Source: Micromonospora carbonacea (GTDB taxonomy: Bacteria; Actinomycetota; Actinomycetes; Mycobacteriales; Micromonosporaceae). From it: a DNA stretch of 64,000 nucleotides. The stretch's first letter is position 1; each line of letters begins with the position of its first letter. Positions 44,099 through 53,649 of the stretch are shown in pieces. Made by a program: the position numbers and the translations under genes. The notes under the pieces were generated by a model, which saw only the letters and a list, made by a program, of their open reading frames with translations, had not been told where the DNA came from and searched no databases. Location of the stretch: assembly GCF_014205165.1 (NCBI RefSeq), contig NZ_JACHMZ010000001.1:5810501-5874500 (forward strand), read 5' to 3'.

Positions 44099-46720
44099 TC
44101 AGGAGGCGCCGTCGGCGCGCAGCGGCACGACGTTCGCCTGGGACGTGTCCACCAGGGACCCGAGCACGGCGCTGATCTTGTCGGCCGGCATCGGCTTGAA
44201 GAAGTGGTAGCCCCGGGCGGCCGTGCAGCCCAGCTCGGCCAAGGCGAGCCGCTGCTCGGCGGTCTCCACGCCCTCGGCGACCACCCGCAGGCCCAGTTCG
44301 TGAGCGAGCCCGACGGTGGCCCGGACGATGGCCGCCGCCTCCGGTGAGTCCGCCATCCGGATCACGAACGACCGGTCGACCTTCAGCTCGTCCACGGCGA
44401 TGCGGGTCACGAACGCCAGCGACGAGAAGCCGGTGCCGAAGTCGTCCACGGCGAGCTGCACGCCCATCGACCGCAGGGTGGCCAGCACCTCGTCGATGAC
44501 CTCCAGCTCGCTCATCACCACCGTCTCGGTGATCTCCAGCACCAGCCGGTGCGGCGGCACCTGGTGGCGGCGCAGCGCCTCGCCGATCTCGACGGGCAGC
44601 CGGGGGTCGAGCAGGCTGCGGGCCGACAGGTTCACCGAGATCGGCACGTCGAGGCCGGCGCGGGCCCAGTCGGCGGCCACGGTGAGCGCCTTGTCCAGCA
44701 CGTACCGGGTGAACGTGCCGAGCTGCTCGCTGTTCTCCACCGGCCGGATGAAGTCGGCGGGGCCGAGCCAGCCCCGGCGCGGGTGCCGCCAGCGGATCAG
44801 CGCCTCCACGCCGGTCGGCGCGCCGGTGGCGAGGTCCACCGCCGGCTGGAGCGCCAGCACGAGCTGGTCGTCGGCGGCGAGGGCCTCCCGCAGCTCCGCG
44901 AGCAGCGCGAGCTGGTCGGTGCTCGCGGCGTCCTTCGAGCTGTCGTACGCGGCGACGCTGCCGCCGCCCTCCTTCGCCTGGTACATCGCGATGTCGGCCC
45001 GGCGCAGCAGCTCCGTCAGGTCGGCGGTGCCGGCGTCGGCCACCACCACCCCCACGGACGCCTCGATGGACATCCGCACTCCGGCCACCTCGGTCGGGGC
45101 GGCGAGCCGCTCGGCGATCTCCCGGGCCTGGCGCAGCGCGTACGCCATGGGTGCGGTCCGGCCGCCGACCACCGGGACCGACGTCAGCAGCAGGGCGAAC
45201 TCGTCGCCGCCGAGCCGGCCGAGCAGGTCCCCGGAGCGGGTCAGCGCGCCGAGCCGGTTGGCGGTCAGCCGCAGCAGCTGGTCGCCGGCGGCGTGCCCGA
45301 GGGTGTCGTTGACCTCCTTGAACTGGTCGATGTCGAGCAGCAGCAGGGCGACGGGGTGGTCGTGCGCGCGCTGCCGCAGCGCCTGGTCGCCCTTGCCGAG
45401 CATGGCGGCCCGGTTGAGCAGGCCGGTCAGCGGGTCGTGCACCGCCTCGTACGACGAACGGGCGGTGACCAGGCGCAGTTCGCGGTGGGTGGCGGCGTCG
45501 TGCAGGGCGGCGGCGAGGGCGTCGGAGAACGCGGCGGCGGCGTCCTGCTCGCGGGCGTTGGGCGGCGCCGAGCGGGGGAAGCGGACCCGCAGCTCGCCGA
45601 CCTGGGTGCTGCCGACGGTCAGCGGGCGGACCAGCTCGTGCGGGCCGGCGGCGGCGCCGGTGGGCGGGTCGATCTCGCGGTCGGTCACCCGGCCGCCGCT
45701 GTCGCCCCGGTAGCGTCGCCACCGGCCGTCGCCGCGCGCCACGTCCACGTCGACCAGCTCGGCGCCGAAGAGGGTCAGCGCGCCGGTGACCGCCGCCGTG
45801 GCGACGCCCCGCTCGTCGAGCTGGTTGAGCGCGGCGGTGGCCTCGGCGAAGGCCCGCCAGGTGCGCCGCTCCTGGTCGGCCCGGAGCCGGTGCCGGTAGG
45901 TCTGCTGGAGCAGCCAGAGCACCGGCGGGAATGCGAGCAGCCAGCGGGCGTCGAGTTCGAGCAGGGCGACGGCGGCCAGGCCGACGGCCACGTTCCCGAC
46001 GAACATGAGCAGCTTGCCGCGCAGCGCGGCGAGCAGCGGCGGCCCCATCGGCACGCCGTGCCGCAGGGCGACGGCGACCCCGCCGAGCCAGGCGGTGGCG
46101 AGCAGGTACGTCACCGCGCCGGCCGCCAGCGCCAGCGCCAGCTCCGGGGTGGGGGCGGCGAGCAGGGGCGCGCCGAGGGTGGTGGTGACCGCGACGGCGA
46201 GGGCGGTGCCGGCGCTCAGCGAGGCGGCGATGCGGACCGTCTCCAGGGGCGGCTGGCGGTCGGCGGCCAGGGAGAGCAGCGCCCAGGCGAGCCCGGCGCC
46301 GACGAGCGTGGTGGCCGGGAGCCAGCCGGCGGGGACCAGGTGGAGCCCGACGACGAGGGCGGCCTCGCCCCAGGTGGTGCTGACCATGCCCGAGGCGGTG
46401 CGGAACCGCAGCCGGGCGAGCTGGGCGACCACGACGACGGCGACGCCGATGCCGAACCGGGCGAGCGGCGGGAGCGGGTCGTCGGGCGGCAGGTGGGTGG
46501 GGAGGGTGAGGCCGATCGCGGCGGCCACGAGGGCGGTGAGCGCCACGGCGACGGTCAGCACGAGGACCCGGTGCGGGGTGCTCCGCTCCGCCGACCGGTC
46601 GGGGTGAGCGTCGACCGGCTCCGGCGGGCCGGGGACGGCGCTGACCGGCTCCGGCGGGCCGGGGACGGCGCTGACCGGCTCCGGCGGGTCGAGCGGGTCG
46701 TCGGCCCTGGCGGAGGTCAC
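44099..46720 (-). CDS. membrane GGDEF-EAL protein (c-di-GMP cyclase and phosphodiesterase)
   Basis: The protein has 873 residues. A Pro-rich N-terminus with 10-residue repeats is followed by about eight membrane segments, a soluble GAF-like linker (about 280-420), a GGDEF domain with intact GGDEF at 504-508, and an EAL domain with intact EAL at 639-641 and DDFGTGFSSL. So both activities could be retained. It should control cyclic-di-GMP, which in sporulating actinomycetes acts through BldD. GGGGGAGG lies 3 nt before the GTG at 46720; upstream starts are possible. The gene is alone on its strand here. Confidence 0.93.
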   Translation of the reverse strand: MTSARADDPLDPPEPVSAVPGPPEPVSAVPGPPEPVDAHPDRSAERSTPHRVLVLTVAVALTALVAAAIGLTLPTHLPPDDPLPPLARFGIGVAVVVVAQLARLRFRTASGMVSTTWGEAALVVGLHLVPAGWLPATTLVGAGLAWALLSLAADRQPPLETVRIAASLSAGTALAVAVTTTLGAPLLAAPTPELALALAAGAVTYLLATAWLGGVAVALRHGVPMGPPLLAALRGKLLMFVGNVAVGLAAVALLELDARWLLAFPPVLWLLQQTYRHRLRADQERRTWRAFAEATAALNQLDERGVATAAVTGALTLFGAELVDVDVARGDGRWRRYRGDSGGRVTDREIDPPTGAAAGPHELVRPLTVGSTQVGELRVRFPRSAPPNAREQDAAAAFSDALAAALHDAATHRELRLVTARSSYEAVHDPLTGLLNRAAMLGKGDQALRQRAHDHPVALLLLDIDQFKEVNDTLGHAAGDQLLRLTANRLGALTRSGDLLGRLGGDEFALLLTSVPVVGGRTAPMAYALRQAREIAERLAAPTEVAGVRMSIEASVGVVVADAGTADLTELLRRADIAMYQAKEGGGSVAAYDSSKDAASTDQLALLAELREALAADDQLVLALQPAVDLATGAPTGVEALIRWRHPRRGWLGPADFIRPVENSEQLGTFTRYVLDKALTVAADWARAGLDVPISVNLSARSLLDPRLPVEIGEALRRHQVPPHRLVLEITETVVMSELEVIDEVLATLRSMGVQLAVDDFGTGFSSLAFVTRIAVDELKVDRSFVIRMADSPEAAAIVRATVGLAHELGLRVVAEGVETAEQRLALAELGCTAARGYHFFKPMPADKISAVLGSLVDTSQANVVPLRADGAS
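46611..46690 (-). repeat. 30-bp in-frame tandem repeat
   Basis: GACCGGCTCCGGCGGGCCGG and the following 10 bases repeat with a 30-bp period about 2.5 times near the 5' end of the GGDEF-EAL gene. In protein this gives PEPVSAVPGP repeats before the first membrane segment, a likely variable linker. Confidence 0.8.
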
Positions 46721-46971
46721 CGACCTCCCCCGTCCACCGGTCGCCACGCCGCCGTGCGGGCGGCCGGGCGCGGCGCACGGCGGGCAGCCGGGCGGCGCGC
46801 CGCATGACGGGCAGCCCGTCGCACCGCGCAACGGGCAGCCGTCGCTGACCCGGTCATCGGTGCCCCCTCCCGCGCGGCCCGGGGACTTTTGGTCCCCCGG
46901 CGGAAGGCTAAGCCAAAGCCGGGGAGCGCAACAGGGGGCGACGGCCGGCTTCGGCGTGAATCACGCCCCGA

Positions 46972-47310
46972 TCACCCGTTTCCGTGCTGCTGGGGGCCCT
47001 TCGGGGCGGTCGAGCGTAAGTCGTGCCCCAAGGTCCCGTCTGTCGGATCGACGACTGTGGCGTCGGCCCGCCCCGCTTCCGCGGCCGTCGGCCCGCCCCC
47101 GACGCCGTCGACCCGGCCCGCGTTCGCGGGCTCGCCGGGCGCGGGGAAGTGGTCGGGCAGGCGGCGCAGCCGGGAGTTCATGTTGCGGATGAGCAGCACG
47201 GTGGCGGTGCCCAGCAGCACGATGAGGAAGAGGCCCATCGGGCCGGCCAGGCCGCCCGTACGCGTGTCACCGAAGTTGTTCTGGGCGAGCACCTGGGCGG
47301 CGGTCAGCAT
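46972..47310 (-). CDS. small single-pass membrane protein
   Basis: The protein has 112 residues. LAGPMGLFLIVLLGTATVLLI (from about residue 21) is one membrane segment, followed by NMNSRLRRLP at the inner face and a charged, disordered tail. Its place just downstream of mca corresponds to the small membrane protein Rv1083 in M. tuberculosis, but I cannot confirm homology. GGAGGA precedes the ATG at 6 nt. Function is unknown. Confidence 0.75.
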   Translation of the reverse strand: MLTAAQVLAQNNFGDTRTGGLAGPMGLFLIVLLGTATVLLIRNMNSRLRRLPDHFPAPGEPANAGRVDGVGGGPTAAEAGRADATVVDPTDGTLGHDLRSTAPKGPQQHGNG

Positions 47311-47430
47311 GGTGTTCCTCCGGGTCGTGGCAGGCCCCCAGGGTAGCCCGGCCCCGGATCGGCGGTCACGGCCGGCTCACTGAGCCGCCCGGGCCGGGCG
47401 ACCCGCGCGGCTCCGGCCGGCCCGGCCGGC

Positions 47431-48312
47431 TCAGCAGGCATGAGCCGTCTCGCGGACGCCGGCGAAGAGGTCGGACTCGGGCAGCGGGCTGTCCACCACC
47501 GACCGGGCGAGCTGGAAGTCCTCCGTGGGCCAGGCGTGCCGCTGGAGCTCCATCGGCACGTGGAACCAGAAGCCGTCCGGGTCGATCTGGGTGGCGTGGG
47601 CGCGCAGCGCGTCGTCGCGGACCGGGAAGTAGTCGGCGCACTCGACGCGGGTGGTGATCCGGGGGCCCTTGTCGGGCCGCTCGTCCCAGCGCTTGAGCCA
47701 CTCCTCGTAGGGCGACGCGAGGCCGGCGGCGAGCATGCCCTCGTGCAGTGCCATGATCTTGCCCTTGGAGAAGCCCACGTCGTAGTAGAGCTTGAGCGGC
47801 TGCCAGGGCTCGCCGAGGTCGGGGTGGCGCTCCGGGTCGCCGGCGGCGTCGAACGCGGCGACGGTGATCTTGTGGGTCATGATGTGGTCGGGGTGCGGGT
47901 AGCCGCCCTCCTCGTCGTACGTGGTGATCACGTGCGGACGGAACTGCCGGATCAGCCGCACCAGCGGACCCGCGGCGACCTCGACGTCCTGGAGGGCGAA
48001 GCAGCCCTCGGGCAGCGGCGGCAGCGGGTCGCCCTCGGGCAGCCCCGAGTCGACGAAGCCCAGCCACGCCTGCTTCACGCCGAGGACGGCACGGGCGGCG
48101 TCCATCTCGGCGCGGCGGATCTCGGCGATGTTGGCCCACACGTCCGGCCGGTCCATCTTCGGGTTGAGCACGCTGCCGCGCTCGCCACCGGTGCACGTCA
48201 CGACCAGCACGTCGACCCCCTCGGCGACATACTTCGCCATGGTCGCGGCACCCTTGCTCGACTCGTCGTCGGGGTGCGCGTGGACGGCCATGAGACGCAG
48301 CTGCTCTGCCAC
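47431..48312 (-). CDS. mca: mycothiol S-conjugate amidase
   Basis: The protein has 293 residues, the family length. The zinc motif [14 protein letters not shown] (H13, D16) and [12 protein letters not shown] (second His) define the MshB/Mca deacetylase fold, and the long C-terminal part with [20 protein letters not shown] is typical of Mca rather than MshB. It cleaves mycothiol conjugates of toxins so that the mercapturic acid can leave the cell. The GTG is preceded by GAGGAG at about 9 nt. It is divergent from the DUF4307 gene, as in Rv1082 and Rv1081c. Confidence 0.95.
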   Translation of the reverse strand: MAEQLRLMAVHAHPDDESSKGAATMAKYVAEGVDVLVVTCTGGERGSVLNPKMDRPDVWANIAEIRRAEMDAARAVLGVKQAWLGFVDSGLPEGDPLPPLPEGCFALQDVEVAAGPLVRLIRQFRPHVITTYDEEGGYPHPDHIMTHKITVAAFDAAGDPERHPDLGEPWQPLKLYYDVGFSKGKIMALHEGMLAAGLASPYEEWLKRWDERPDKGPRITTRVECADYFPVRDDALRAHATQIDPDGFWFHVPMELQRHAWPTEDFQLARSVVDSPLPESDLFAGVRETAHAC

Positions 48313-48491
48313 TTACGGCGCTCCTCGTCTGTGCCCACCGGCGCTGCCTGCCGGCGTCGCCCGCCGACCTGTCATCCTTACCTCAGCGAAGGTGACTGAG
48401 GACTCGTCCACAAGCCGGCGCCGGGCTGGAAAGATTGGACTCTGCCATTCTTGCCGATGGGGCCGACAACAACGCCAGGAGACCGCCGCCG

Positions 48492-48926
48492 GTGACCGAG
48501 ACGCACGCCACAATCACGCCGGGTGCGCCCGTGTTCCCGCCGGGCCGCTACGGCCGGCGCAGGGAGCCGGGCCGCCGCCGGCCGGTGTTGGTCGCGCTGC
48601 TCGCGACGGCCCTGGTGGCGGCACTCGGGCTGGCGGCGTTCAGCATGTACGGCAAGTACGGCGACCCGGCCTACGACGCCCAGGTGATCACGTACACGGA
48701 CATCACCGACTCCCAGGTGGTGGTCGACTTCCGGGTGACGGTCCCGGCGGGCGGCTCGGCGACCTGCGTGCTGCGGGCCCGCTCGCACGACGGGGCGGAG
48801 GTGGCCCGCGAGGAGGTCACCGTGACCGCCCGGCCGGGCGAGTCCCGGGCCGCCGCCCGGCACCGGCTGGCCACCACGGCCCGGCCTTTCATCGGTGAGG
48901 TGGTGCGCTGCCGACAGGCCGACTGA
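48492..48926 (+). CDS. DUF4307 single-pass membrane protein
   Basis: The protein has 144 residues: a basic N-terminus, one membrane segment (PVLVALLATALVAALGLAAF, about residues 31-50) and an extracytoplasmic beta-rich domain with YDAQVITYTDITDSQVVVDF, the DUF4307 pattern. One cysteine pair (ATCVL, VVRCRQAD) may form a disulfide. AGGAGA precedes the GTG. Function is unknown; gene order with mca and greA is conserved. Confidence 0.88.
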   Translation: MTETHATITPGAPVFPPGRYGRRREPGRRRPVLVALLATALVAALGLAAFSMYGKYGDPAYDAQVITYTDITDSQVVVDFRVTVPAGGSATCVLRARSHDGAEVAREEVTVTARPGESRAAARHRLATTARPFIGEVVRCRQAD

Positions 48927-48953
48927 GCTGCCGAAACACCACCGCGCCACGCG

Positions 48954-48985
48954 CACCGCGGGTCTCGCCGCCAGCACCCGCGGTG
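48954..48985 (+). terminator. hairpin terminator of the DUF4307 gene
   Basis: CACCGCGGGT (48954-48963) pairs with ACCCGCGGTG (48976-48985), 10 perfect pairs, loop of 12. It separates the gene from greA. Confidence 0.7.
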
Positions 48986-49067
48986 ATCGTCCGCACCCGG
49001 ACGGGCACGGCACTGGTAACTTGGTAGTTCACCCGTCAGCCAGTCCGCACAACCGAGGAGATCGCCT

Positions 49068-49568
49068 GTGTCCAACAACGGGAACGAGGCGCCCGCCACC
49101 TGGCTGTCCCAGGACGCGCACGACCGCCTCCAGGCTGAGCTCGACGAGCTGATCGCCAACCGGCCCGTGATCGCGGCCGAGATCAACGCGCGGCGCGAGG
49201 AGGGCGACCTCCGGGAGAACGGCGGCTACCACGCCGCCCGCGAGGAGCAGGGCAAGCAGGAGGGGCGGATCCTCTACTTGAAGGAGCTGCTCCGCACCGC
49301 CAAGGTCGGCGAGGCGCCGAGCGCCGACACGGTCTCGCCCGGGATGGTCGTCACGATCTACTTCGACGACGACGCCGACGACACCGAGACCTTCCTGCTC
49401 GGCTCGCGGGAGATCTCCTCCACCACGGAGCTGACCGTCTACAGCCCCGAGTCGGCGCTGGGCAAGTCGATCCTGGGCAGCCGGCCCGGCCAGACGGTGA
49501 CCTACACCGCGCCCAGCGGCGCGGACATCAAGGTGACCGTGGTCAAGTTCGAGCCGTTCACCAGCTGA
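49068..49568 (+). CDS. greA: transcription elongation factor GreA
   Basis: The protein has 166 residues. The N-terminal coiled coil carries [20 protein letters not shown], including the acidic tip residues that enter the polymerase channel, and the C-terminal FKBP-like domain follows ([30 protein letters not shown]). It restarts backtracked RNA polymerase by stimulating transcript cleavage. GAGGAG precedes the GTG. It is convergent with ilvA, with dispersed repeat copy D between them. Confidence 0.96.
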   Translation: MSNNGNEAPATWLSQDAHDRLQAELDELIANRPVIAAEINARREEGDLRENGGYHAAREEQGKQEGRILYLKELLRTAKVGEAPSADTVSPGMVVTIYFDDDADDTETFLLGSREISSTTELTVYSPESALGKSILGSRPGQTVTYTAPSGADIKVTVVKFEPFTS

Positions 49569-49587
49569 CCGGCCGCCGCGCCGGACA

Positions 49588-49636
49588 ACCGTTAACAAGG
49601 GCCCCTTGTGCAGCAGAATGCGTTAACAAGGGGCCC
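49588..49636 (-). repeat. dispersed 55-bp repeat, copy D
   Basis: Read leftward: TGCAAGGAAGGGCCCCTTGT then TAACGCATTCTGCTGC and ACAAGGGGCCCTTGT with TAACGG. In this copy the second hairpin is a near duplicate of the first, so the element is almost a direct repeat. It fills the convergent greA/ilvA junction and could act as a bidirectional terminator. Confidence 0.9.
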
Positions 49637-49656
49637 TTCCTTGCACCGGCAGCAGC

Positions 49657-50877
49657 TCAGCGGTCGGCGGCGAAGACCACCTGGTAGCCGCTGGCCCGCA
49701 GGGCGCTGATCAGCGTGTCGGAGTGCTCGACGCCGCGGGTCTCCACCGACAGCGCCACCTCGACCTCGCCGAGCCGCAGGTGCGGGTTGGCCCGCTGGTG
49801 CTCCACGTCGACCACGTTCGCCCGGTGCTCGGCGATCTCGCTGAGCAGCGAGGCGAGCTGCCCGGGGCGGTCCGAGCAGCGCACGGTCACCCGCAGGTAG
49901 CGCCCGGCCGCCGCGAGCCCGTGCTCGATCACCCGCAGCATCAGCAGCGGGTCGATGTTGCCGCCGGAGAGCACCGCCACCACCGGCGTGGCGACCTGCA
50001 CCGTGCCCGCCAGCAGCGCCGCCACCCCGACCGCGCCGGCCGGCTCGACGACCTGTTTGCCCCGTTCCAGCAGCATCAGCAGCGCCCGGGAGATGTCCTC
50101 CTCGGACACCGTGACGATCTCGTCGACGAGCTTGCGGACGTGGTTGAAGGTGATCTCCCCCGGGCGGCCCACCGCGATGCCGTCGGCGATGGTGCTGAAC
50201 GCCGGCAGGCGTACCGGCTCGCCGGCCGCCAGCGAGGGCGGATAGGCCGCCGCGCCCGCCGCCTGCACCCCGATCAGCCGCACGTCCGGCCGCAGCGCCT
50301 TCGCCGCCACCGCCATGCCGGAGATCAGGCCACCGCCGCCGACCCCGGTGACGATCGTCCGCACGTCCGGGCACTGCTCCAGGATCTCCAGCGCCACGGT
50401 GCCCTGCCCGGCGATCACGTCCGGGTGGTCGAACGGGTGGATGAGGACCGCCCCGGTCCGCTCGGCGAAGGTCTGCGCCGCCACCAGCGACTCGTCGACG
50501 GTGTTGCCCACCAGCTCGACCTGCGCGCCGTACCCCTTGGTGGCGGCGACCTTCGGCAGCGGCGCGTTCACCGGCATGAAGACCGTGGCGTGGGTGCCGA
50601 CCAGCCCGGCGGCGAGGGCCACCCCCTGCGCGTGGTTGCCGGCGCTCGCGGCCACCACGCCCCGCTCGCGCTCCGCCGCCGACAGCCGGGAGATCCGCAC
50701 GTACGCCCCGCGCACCTTGTACGAGCCGGCGCGCTGCACGTTCTCGCACTTGAGCCACACCGGCCCGCCGAACGCGGCGCTCAGCGGGCGGGAGGGCTCC
50801 AGCGGGGTGGTGCGGGTGACGCCGGCGAGCAGCTCCCGCGCGGCGCGTACCTCGGCGAGGCCGACCAGTTCCGTCAT
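49657..50877 (-). CDS. ilvA: threonine ammonia-lyase (threonine dehydratase)
   Basis: The protein has 406 residues. The PLP lysine is K54 in GSYKVRGAY, the phosphate loop is VGGGGLISG near 178-186, and one C-terminal ACT domain follows (about 330-400). It deaminates threonine to 2-oxobutyrate for isoleucine synthesis. A single ACT domain and this length are typical of short enzymes of the TdcB/IlvA group, so biosynthetic and catabolic roles cannot be separated by sequence alone. The gene stands leftward, 90 bp from the amidase gene. Confidence 0.94.
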   Translation of the reverse strand: MTELVGLAEVRAARELLAGVTRTTPLEPSRPLSAAFGGPVWLKCENVQRAGSYKVRGAYVRISRLSAAERERGVVAASAGNHAQGVALAAGLVGTHATVFMPVNAPLPKVAATKGYGAQVELVGNTVDESLVAAQTFAERTGAVLIHPFDHPDVIAGQGTVALEILEQCPDVRTIVTGVGGGGLISGMAVAAKALRPDVRLIGVQAAGAAAYPPSLAAGEPVRLPAFSTIADGIAVGRPGEITFNHVRKLVDEIVTVSEEDISRALLMLLERGKQVVEPAGAVGVAALLAGTVQVATPVVAVLSGGNIDPLLMLRVIEHGLAAAGRYLRVTVRCSDRPGQLASLLSEIAEHRANVVDVEHQRANPHLRLGEVEVALSVETRGVEHSDTLISALRASGYQVVFAADR

Positions 50878-50966
50878 GCCCCGATCGTGCCACCACCGGC
50901 GCCGCCCGACGGCGGCGACACCGCCCGCTACCTGCGGCTACGAGCCGGTCACGGCGGGCCGGCCGG

Positions 50967-52370
50967 TCACGCGACGGCCGGCGACCCCGTGCCGACGCGG
51001 GGGTAGCCGGGGGCGTGCCGGGCCCACGGGGCCTGCATCTCGAACTGGCCGGCGACGCCGAGCAGCAGCAGCTCCGAGCCGGGCGGCCCGACGAGTTGCA
51101 CCGCCACCGGCAGGCCGTCGGGGCGGCGGCCCACCGGCACCACGATCGCGGGCAGGCCGGCGATGTTCCACGGGGCGGCGAACGGGGCGTACCGGATGCT
51201 GGCCTTCATGTTCGCCGCCCAGGACCGGCCCGACCAGCCGGCGGCCTCCGGTGGCTGGCCCGCCAGCGCCGGGGTGAGCAGCAGGTCGACCGAGTGGTCG
51301 GCGAAGAAGCCGACGGACCGCTCGCGCCAGGCGACCCGGTCGGACTCGCGGACGTACCCCCGGCGTTGCGCCCACTCCCCCAGCGCGACGTGCCGGCGGC
51401 TGCGCCGCTGGAGGGCGCGCGGGTCGAGCCCGGCGGCCCGCACGTCGGCGGCGGCCGCGGCGAACCAGGTGGCGAGGCCGGCCAGGCCGAGGCTGGTCGG
51501 GTAGACCGGGTCGGCGGGCACGGCGTCGTGGCCGGCGGCGGCGAGCAGCCGGCCGGCGGCGGCGACCGCGTCCCGGTTCGGCGCGTCCGGGGCGACGCCG
51601 CGCACCGGGGAACGCAGCGAGACGCCCACCCGCAGCCGCTGCGGCGGGACCAGCTTCTCCTGCGGGCGGCCGGCGAGCACCTGGAAGCCGACCGCCGCGT
51701 CGGCGACGGTGGACGTCAGCATGCCGTGCTCGGTGAGGCCGAACCAGTCGTCGGCGCCGAGCTGGCACGGCACCACGCCCCGGCCCGGCTTGAGCCCGAC
51801 CAGCCCGCAGCAGGCCGCCGGGATGCGGATCGAACCGAGACCGTCGTTGCCGTGCGCCATCGGCACCAGCCCGGCGGCCACCGCCGCCGCCGCGCCGCCG
51901 GACGAGCCGCCGGGGGTGCGCCGCGGGTCCCACGGGTTGCGGGTGACCGCGCTGGCGTCGTCGGTGAGCGCCCACAGGCCCAGCTCGGGCATCCGGGTCA
52001 CCCCGAGGATCACCGCGCCCGCGCCGCGCAGCCGCCGGACCACCTCGTGGTCGGCCTCGGCGACGGCGCTGCGTACCGCCGCCGAGCCGTGCCAGGTGGG
52101 CAGGCCGGCGACGGCGGTGTTCTCCTTGACCGCGACCGGCACCCCGGCCAGCGGGAGGTTGGCCAGTTCCTCCTGCTCGTCGACCTTCTCCGCCTCGGTG
52201 ATCGCCTCGCCGCCGCGCACCGCGCGGAACGCGGCGAGGTCGGCGTCGGCCCGGGCGATGTGGTCGAGGTGGTCGGCCACGACCTGCGTGGCGGAGACGT
52301 CACCCCGGCGTACGCCGCGGGCGATCTGCTTCGCGGTCGCGCCCACCCAGGTCGGCATGAGGTCCTGCAC
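50967..52370 (-). CDS. amidase signature family hydrolase
   Basis: The protein has 467 residues. The Ser-cisSer-Lys triad is visible: Lys in PVAVKENTAVAG, the cis-Ser in TPGGSSGGAAAAVAAG and the nucleophile in GLGSIRIPAACCGLVGLKPG. The usual DTGGS reads NDGLGS here. It hydrolyses an unknown amide. I chose the GTG at 52370 because GGGAGG is then about 6-8 nt away; a GTG at 52376 and an ATG at 52358 are alternatives. It follows metB on the same strand after 22 bp and may be co-transcribed. Confidence 0.9.
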   Translation of the reverse strand: MQDLMPTWVGATAKQIARGVRRGDVSATQVVADHLDHIARADADLAAFRAVRGGEAITEAEKVDEQEELANLPLAGVPVAVKENTAVAGLPTWHGSAAVRSAVAEADHEVVRRLRGAGAVILGVTRMPELGLWALTDDASAVTRNPWDPRRTPGGSSGGAAAAVAAGLVPMAHGNDGLGSIRIPAACCGLVGLKPGRGVVPCQLGADDWFGLTEHGMLTSTVADAAVGFQVLAGRPQEKLVPPQRLRVGVSLRSPVRGVAPDAPNRDAVAAAGRLLAAAGHDAVPADPVYPTSLGLAGLATWFAAAAADVRAAGLDPRALQRRSRRHVALGEWAQRRGYVRESDRVAWRERSVGFFADHSVDLLLTPALAGQPPEAAGWSGRSWAANMKASIRYAPFAAPWNIAGLPAIVVPVGRRPDGLPVAVQLVGPPGSELLLLGVAGQFEMQAPWARHAPGYPRVGTGSPAVA

Positions 52371-52392
52371 GGCCACCCTCCCTCACCAGCGG

Positions 52393-53535
52393 TCAGCCCA
52401 GTGCCTGCTCCAGATCGGCGAGCAGGTCGTCGACCGTCTCGATGCCGACAGACAGTCGCACGAGATCACCGGGAACTTCAAGCGGCGAGCCGGCGGCACT
52501 TGCGTGTGTCATCCGGCCCGGGTGCTCGATCAGGGACTCCACCCCGCCGAGGGACTCGGCGAGCACGAACAGCTTCGCCCGGTTGCAGATCTCGACGGCG
52601 TGCTCCTCGCCGCCGGCCGCCCGGAACGAGATCATGCCGCCGAACCGGCGCATCTGCTTGGCGGCCACCTCGTGCCCGGGGTGCGACGGCAGGCCCGGGT
52701 AGATCACCTGGGCCACCTTCGCGTGCCCGTCGAGGTACGCGGCGATCCGCTCGGCGTTGTCGCAGTGCCGGTCCATCCGCACGCCGAGGGTCTTGATGCC
52801 GCGCAGGGTCAGCCAGGCGTCGAACGGGCCGTTGACCGCGCCCATCGCGTTCTGGTGGTAGCGCAGTTCCTCGCCGAGCGTCCGGTCGGCGGCGACCAGC
52901 GCGCCGCCGACGACGTCGGAGTGCCCGCCGACGTACTTGGTGGTGGAGTGCACCACCACGTCCGCGCCGAACGCGATCGGCTGCTGCAGGTACGGCGAGG
53001 CGAACGTGTTGTCGACCACCAGCAGCGCGCCGGCGTCGTGGGCCACGGCGGCCAGGGCGGCGATGTCGGCGATGCCGAGCAGCGGGTTGGTCGGCGTCTC
53101 CAGCCACACGATCCGGGTCGCGCCGGGCCGGATCGCGGCCCGCACGGCGTCGACGTCGGAGACCTTCGCCGGGGTGTACGCCAGCCCCCACCGCTCGGCG
53201 ACCTTGGCGAACAGCCGGTACGTGCCGCCGTACGCGTCGTCGGGGATGACCACGTGGTCGCCCGGCTTGCACACGGTGCGCAGCAGGGCGTCCTCGGCGG
53301 CCAGGCCGCTGGCGAAGGCCAGCCCGACCGGGCCGCCCTCCAGCGCGGCGAGGCACTCCTGGAGGGCGTCACGGGTCGGGTTGCCGGAGCGGCTGTACTC
53401 GTAGCCCTGCCGGGGCGCGCCGACGGCGTCCTGGGCGTACGTGCTGGTCTGGTAGATCGGTGGGATCACCGCGCCGGTGCGGGCCTCCGGGTCCTGGCCG
53501 GCGTGGATCGCGAGCGTATCGAAGCCGTGGTTCAT
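52393..53535 (-). CDS. metB: cystathionine gamma-synthase
   Basis: The protein has 380 residues, standard. The PLP lysine is K200 in HSTTKYVGGHSDVVGGA; YEYSRSGNPTRDALQ and VRLSVGIETVDDLLADL are the other family signatures. It makes cystathionine from O-acyl-homoserine and cysteine, though gamma-lyase activity is hard to exclude by sequence. A -10 box TAACGT ends 10 nt before the ATG, so the leader is very short. Metabolic order with greA and mca follows Rv1079-Rv1082. Dispersed repeat copy E lies 21 bp upstream. Confidence 0.94.
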   Translation of the reverse strand: MNHGFDTLAIHAGQDPEARTGAVIPPIYQTSTYAQDAVGAPRQGYEYSRSGNPTRDALQECLAALEGGPVGLAFASGLAAEDALLRTVCKPGDHVVIPDDAYGGTYRLFAKVAERWGLAYTPAKVSDVDAVRAAIRPGATRIVWLETPTNPLLGIADIAALAAVAHDAGALLVVDNTFASPYLQQPIAFGADVVVHSTTKYVGGHSDVVGGALVAADRTLGEELRYHQNAMGAVNGPFDAWLTLRGIKTLGVRMDRHCDNAERIAAYLDGHAKVAQVIYPGLPSHPGHEVAAKQMRRFGGMISFRAAGGEEHAVEICNRAKLFVLAESLGGVESLIEHPGRMTHASAAGSPLEVPGDLVRLSVGIETVDDLLADLEQALG

Positions 53536-53555
53536 GCCGCAGACGTTAGCCGGTG

Positions 53556-53609
53556 GGAAGGAGGGGCCCCTTGTTAACGCCTACGGTAGAGAAGGGTTCC
53601 CCGCTCACC
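53556..53609 (+). repeat. dispersed 55-bp repeat, copy E
   Basis: GGAAGGAGGGGCCCCTTGTT, then AACGCCTACGGTAG and AGAAGGGTTCCCCGCT ending CACC. It lies in the 114-bp divergent region between metB and the HIT gene, so it must sit next to both promoters. The second hairpin is imperfect in this copy. Confidence 0.9.
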
Positions 53610-53637
53610 GCCTCCCCCCGCGAGGGCGGGGCGGGGC

Positions 53638-53643
53638 TAGCCT
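53638..53643 (+). promoter_or_regulatory. -10 box of a probable leaderless promoter (HIT gene)
   Basis: TAGCCT, then 6 nt, then GTG at 53650. Confidence 0.5.
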
Positions 53644-53649
53644 GGCCGG

